A DNA stretch of 64,000 nucleotides. Origin: Chryseobacterium arachidis (GTDB lineage: Bacteria > Bacteroidota > Bacteroidia > Flavobacteriales > Weeksellaceae). The notes below the pieces were generated by a model that was not told the DNA's origin, did not search any database, and saw nothing but the letters and a program-made list of their open reading frames with translations. Every line of letters starts with the position of its first letter. The first letter of the stretch is position 1. A program made the translations under genes and the position numbers. Positions 62,073 to 64,000 of the stretch are shown here, in pieces. The stretch spans positions 1-64,000 of the forward strand of contig NZ_FQUT01000014.1 of the NCBI RefSeq assembly GCF_900129245.1, in the 5' to 3' direction.

Positions 62073-62921
62073 TTAAAAATGAAAAATATCTTTCGCTTTG
62101 TTGTAAGAACTTTCGAAGTTTAGCAAATTCAGTTTATGCCCTGTTTTTTCTACACTCATAAAATTGATGACCTGCTCTGTCGGCATATTTCCTACCAAAT
62201 CATCTTTTGCCATTGGGCAGCCGCCAATGCCCTTAATCGCACTGTCGAATCTTGTACAACCCTGATCATAGGCAGCCTTTAATTTTGAATAAGAATCTTC
62301 GTAACGGTTATGGAAATGCGCCCCGAAATTGATCTCAGAATATTTTGAAGGTATTTTATTAAATAAAAGAGAAATTGTTTCAGGCGTTGCAACTCCCGTT
62401 GTATCAGAAAGTAAGACATCCTTAATTCCAATTTCTGAAAACCGCTGAGCCCAGAAATCTACATCTTCCCATTTCCACATTTCTCCGTAAGGATTTCCGA
62501 AAGCCATAGAGAAATAAATATTCAGCTGCCTTTTTTCACTTTTTACAAGTTCAAACATCCTGATAATTTCATTAAAAGCTTCCTCCTGACTTTTATTGGT
62601 ATTCCTATGCTGGAATGTTTCAGAGATCGAAAACGGAAAGCCGATAATATCCACCGACTGATGTTTTAATGCTTTTTCAGCTCCCCGGTAATTCGCAACA
62701 ATCGCGGAAACCTTGGTTTTGGAACGGGATTTATCAATATTTTCGGCAACCTCAGCAGAGTCGGCCATTTGGGGAATTGCTTTCGGAGATACAAAACTTA
62801 GACAATCCAGTACATCAAAACCAACATCCATCAGAGAGTTGATATAATCTATTTTTTGGCCGGTCGGGATAAATTCTCCCCAACCCTGCATTGCATCACG
62901 CGGACATTCAGTAAGAAACAT
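62073..62921 (-). CDS. Hydroxymethylglutaryl-CoA lyase
   Basis: 282 aa from the ATG at 62921 (MFLTECPRDAMQGW); an in-frame TTG at 62942 is unlikely. HMGL-type TIM barrel: TECPRDAMQG with the metal/substrate residues, SFVSPKAIPQMADS, AHFHNRYEDS and KGIGGCPMAKDDLVGN with the active-site Cys loop. Cleaves HMG-CoA to acetyl-CoA and acetoacetate in leucine degradation. Confidence 0.92.
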   Translation of the reverse strand: MFLTECPRDAMQGWGEFIPTGQKIDYINSLMDVGFDVLDCLSFVSPKAIPQMADSAEVAENIDKSRSKTKVSAIVANYRGAEKALKHQSVDIIGFPFSISETFQHRNTNKSQEEAFNEIIRMFELVKSEKRQLNIYFSMAFGNPYGEMWKWEDVDFWAQRFSEIGIKDVLLSDTTGVATPETISLLFNKIPSKYSEINFGAHFHNRYEDSYSKLKAAYDQGCTRFDSAIKGIGGCPMAKDDLVGNMPTEQVINFMSVEKTGHKLNLLNFESSYNKAKDIFHF

Positions 62922-63080
62922 TTTTACTTTAGATTTTCTCAAATATAATAAAACTAAACAATTTAGTCTGTATAAGATGTAAATCTAACATTAATTTGAT
63001 TCTCAAACATTTATATCCGATTTAAAATTTCAATACCTTATATTAGGTTTCAAATAAATAATTCGGAGCTTCAAAATTCT

Positions 63081-63088
63081 TAACTTTG
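63081..63088 (+). promoter_or_regulatory. -7 box of pepT
   Basis: TAACTTTG matches TAnnTTTG, 18 bp before the ATG; no clear -33 TTG. Confidence 0.5.
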
Positions 63089-63106
63089 CCAAAATTTATA
63101 TCAATA

Positions 63107-64000
63107 ATGAGCACGATAGAATTCAACCCATTGTGGAAAGAAAAACTACTGAACCGTTTTCTTAATTATGTAAAAATATATTCAACCAGCGATGCTGAAA
63201 GCGAAACAACTCCATCTACAGAAAGACAATGGGACATCGCCAACTATATTGTGGAAGAGCTGAAAACGATCGGTCTTGAAGAGGTTTCAATTGATGACAA
63301 CGGTTACATTATGGGCTACGTTCCTTCAAATCTTGAAAGCAATGACAAGCCTACCATTGGGTTTATTTCGCATTATGATACTTCACCGGATTTCAGTGGC
63401 GAAAATGTAAAGCCACAGGTTTGGGAAAATTATGACGGGGGTGATCTGGTTTTAAATCAAACCACTGGATTTACTTTATCTCCATCAAAATTTGAAAGTT
63501 TAAAAAAATATATCGGTCAGACTTTAATTACGACTGACGGAAATACGCTTTTGGGAGCAGACGACAAAGCCGGTTGCGCGGAAATCGTGACGGCTGCGGA
63601 ATATTTAATCGCTCACCCTGAAATAAAGCATGGAAGAATTGCTGTTGGATTCACACCTGATGAAGAAATCGGGAGAGGTGCACATAAATTTGATGTGGCA
63701 AAATTCGGAGCAGAATTCGCTTATACTATGGACGGTGGTGAAGTGGGAGAATTGGAATATGAAAACTTTAACGCAGCCGGCGCTGTGGTAAAAATCCATG
63801 GATTGAGTGTTCACCCGGGTTATGCGTACGGAAAAATGGTCAATGCTGTTCTTTTAGCTTCTGAATTTGCACAATCTCTTCCTGCAAATGAAACTCCGGC
63901 TACGACGAAAGGGTTTGACGGATTTTATCATTTAATGGATTTGAACGCGGATATCTCTGAAGCGAAATTGCAATACATCATCCGTGATCACGATGCTGAA
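63107..64000 (+). CDS. pepT: Peptidase T (tripeptide aminopeptidase), cut by window edge
   Basis: 298 codons are visible before the window ends; the full protein is usually about 410 aa. M20-family residues: FISHYDTSPDF (first metal His and catalytic Asp), LLGADDKAGCAEI (bridging Asp) and FTPDEEIGRGAHKFD (catalytic Glu-Glu). The dimerisation domain starts near GLSVHPGYAYGKMVNA. It removes N-terminal residues from tripeptides in the cytoplasm. Confidence 0.95.
   Translation, partial: MSTIEFNPLWKEKLLNRFLNYVKIYSTSDAESETTPSTERQWDIANYIVEELKTIGLEEVSIDDNGYIMGYVPSNLESNDKPTIGFISHYDTSPDFSGENVKPQVWENYDGGDLVLNQTTGFTLSPSKFESLKKYIGQTLITTDGNTLLGADDKAGCAEIVTAAEYLIAHPEIKHGRIAVGFTPDEEIGRGAHKFDVAKFGAEFAYTMDGGEVGELEYENFNAAGAVVKIHGLSVHPGYAYGKMVNAVLLASEFAQSLPANETPATTKGFDGFYHLMDLNADISEAKLQYIIRDHDAE

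Overview
The window comes from a low-GC flavobacterium, most likely Chryseobacterium or a close relative. Supporting signs are the SUF order SufA-type/sufB/sufC/sufD, GLPGLI-family and type IX secretion (T9SS) C-terminal signal proteins, an S46 dipeptidyl peptidase, LytTR and ECF-sigma regulation, and promoters of the Bacteroidetes TAnnTTTG type. The genus is an inference; the phylum is well supported. No rRNA, tRNA or CRISPR array was seen.

Layout. 0-3 kb: edge of an IS1-like transposase, a beta-helix protein and a GLPGLI protein. 3-7.9 kb: the SUF iron-sulfur operon, interrupted between sufB and sufC by a 632-bp unit in which a GxxExxY gene lies between 75-bp inverted repeats. 8.0-20.8 kb: comM (yifB) split by an 11,257-bp Tn7-like transposon (8890-20146) with TGT/ACA ends and a 5-bp GGTGG duplication. 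21-35 kb: a stand-alone A-T-R NRPS, an S46 peptidase, a surface-protein operon and a convergent histidine kinase/LytTR pair. 35-47.6 kb: hflX, ion transporters, AlkD, lipoproteins, a truncated globin, a Kir-type channel and a YkgJ-type protein. 47.6-54 kb: small secreted proteins, gdhA, dprA, a rhomboid protease and a DUF3078 protein. 54-58.4 kb: an ECF sigma/anti-sigma locus between two copies of a ~215-bp MITE-like repeat. 58.4-64 kb: housekeeping genes ending in a pepT cut by the window edge.

The transposon is the main point of interest. Its right half carries an overlapping leftward operon, tnsA-tnsB-tnsC-tniQ, which meets a convergent 572-aa gene whose position and C-terminal pattern suggest a TnsE-like protein. 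TnsB keeps its DDE triad and TnsC its Walker motifs. TnsA aligns without gaps to the nuclease family through its first core motif, yet two catalytic acidic positions appear replaced (by Thr and Leu). With the serine recombinase and res-like repeats inside the element, this suggests copy-in transposition followed by resolution rather than Tn7 cut-and-paste. The cargo is unusual: three tandem secreted proteins with the Bacteroidetes VGIGT N-terminus and a C1q/TNF-like C-terminal region, a broken fourth copy, and remnants of an HTH antitoxin and an IS3 orfA. No defence or resistance genes were recognised.

The insertion separates the Walker A and Walker B halves of ComM and so should abolish its role in transformation, although dprA elsewhere in the window is intact. 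The GxxExxY unit, the MITE pair and several palindromic repeats show that small non-autonomous elements are also active in intergenic DNA.
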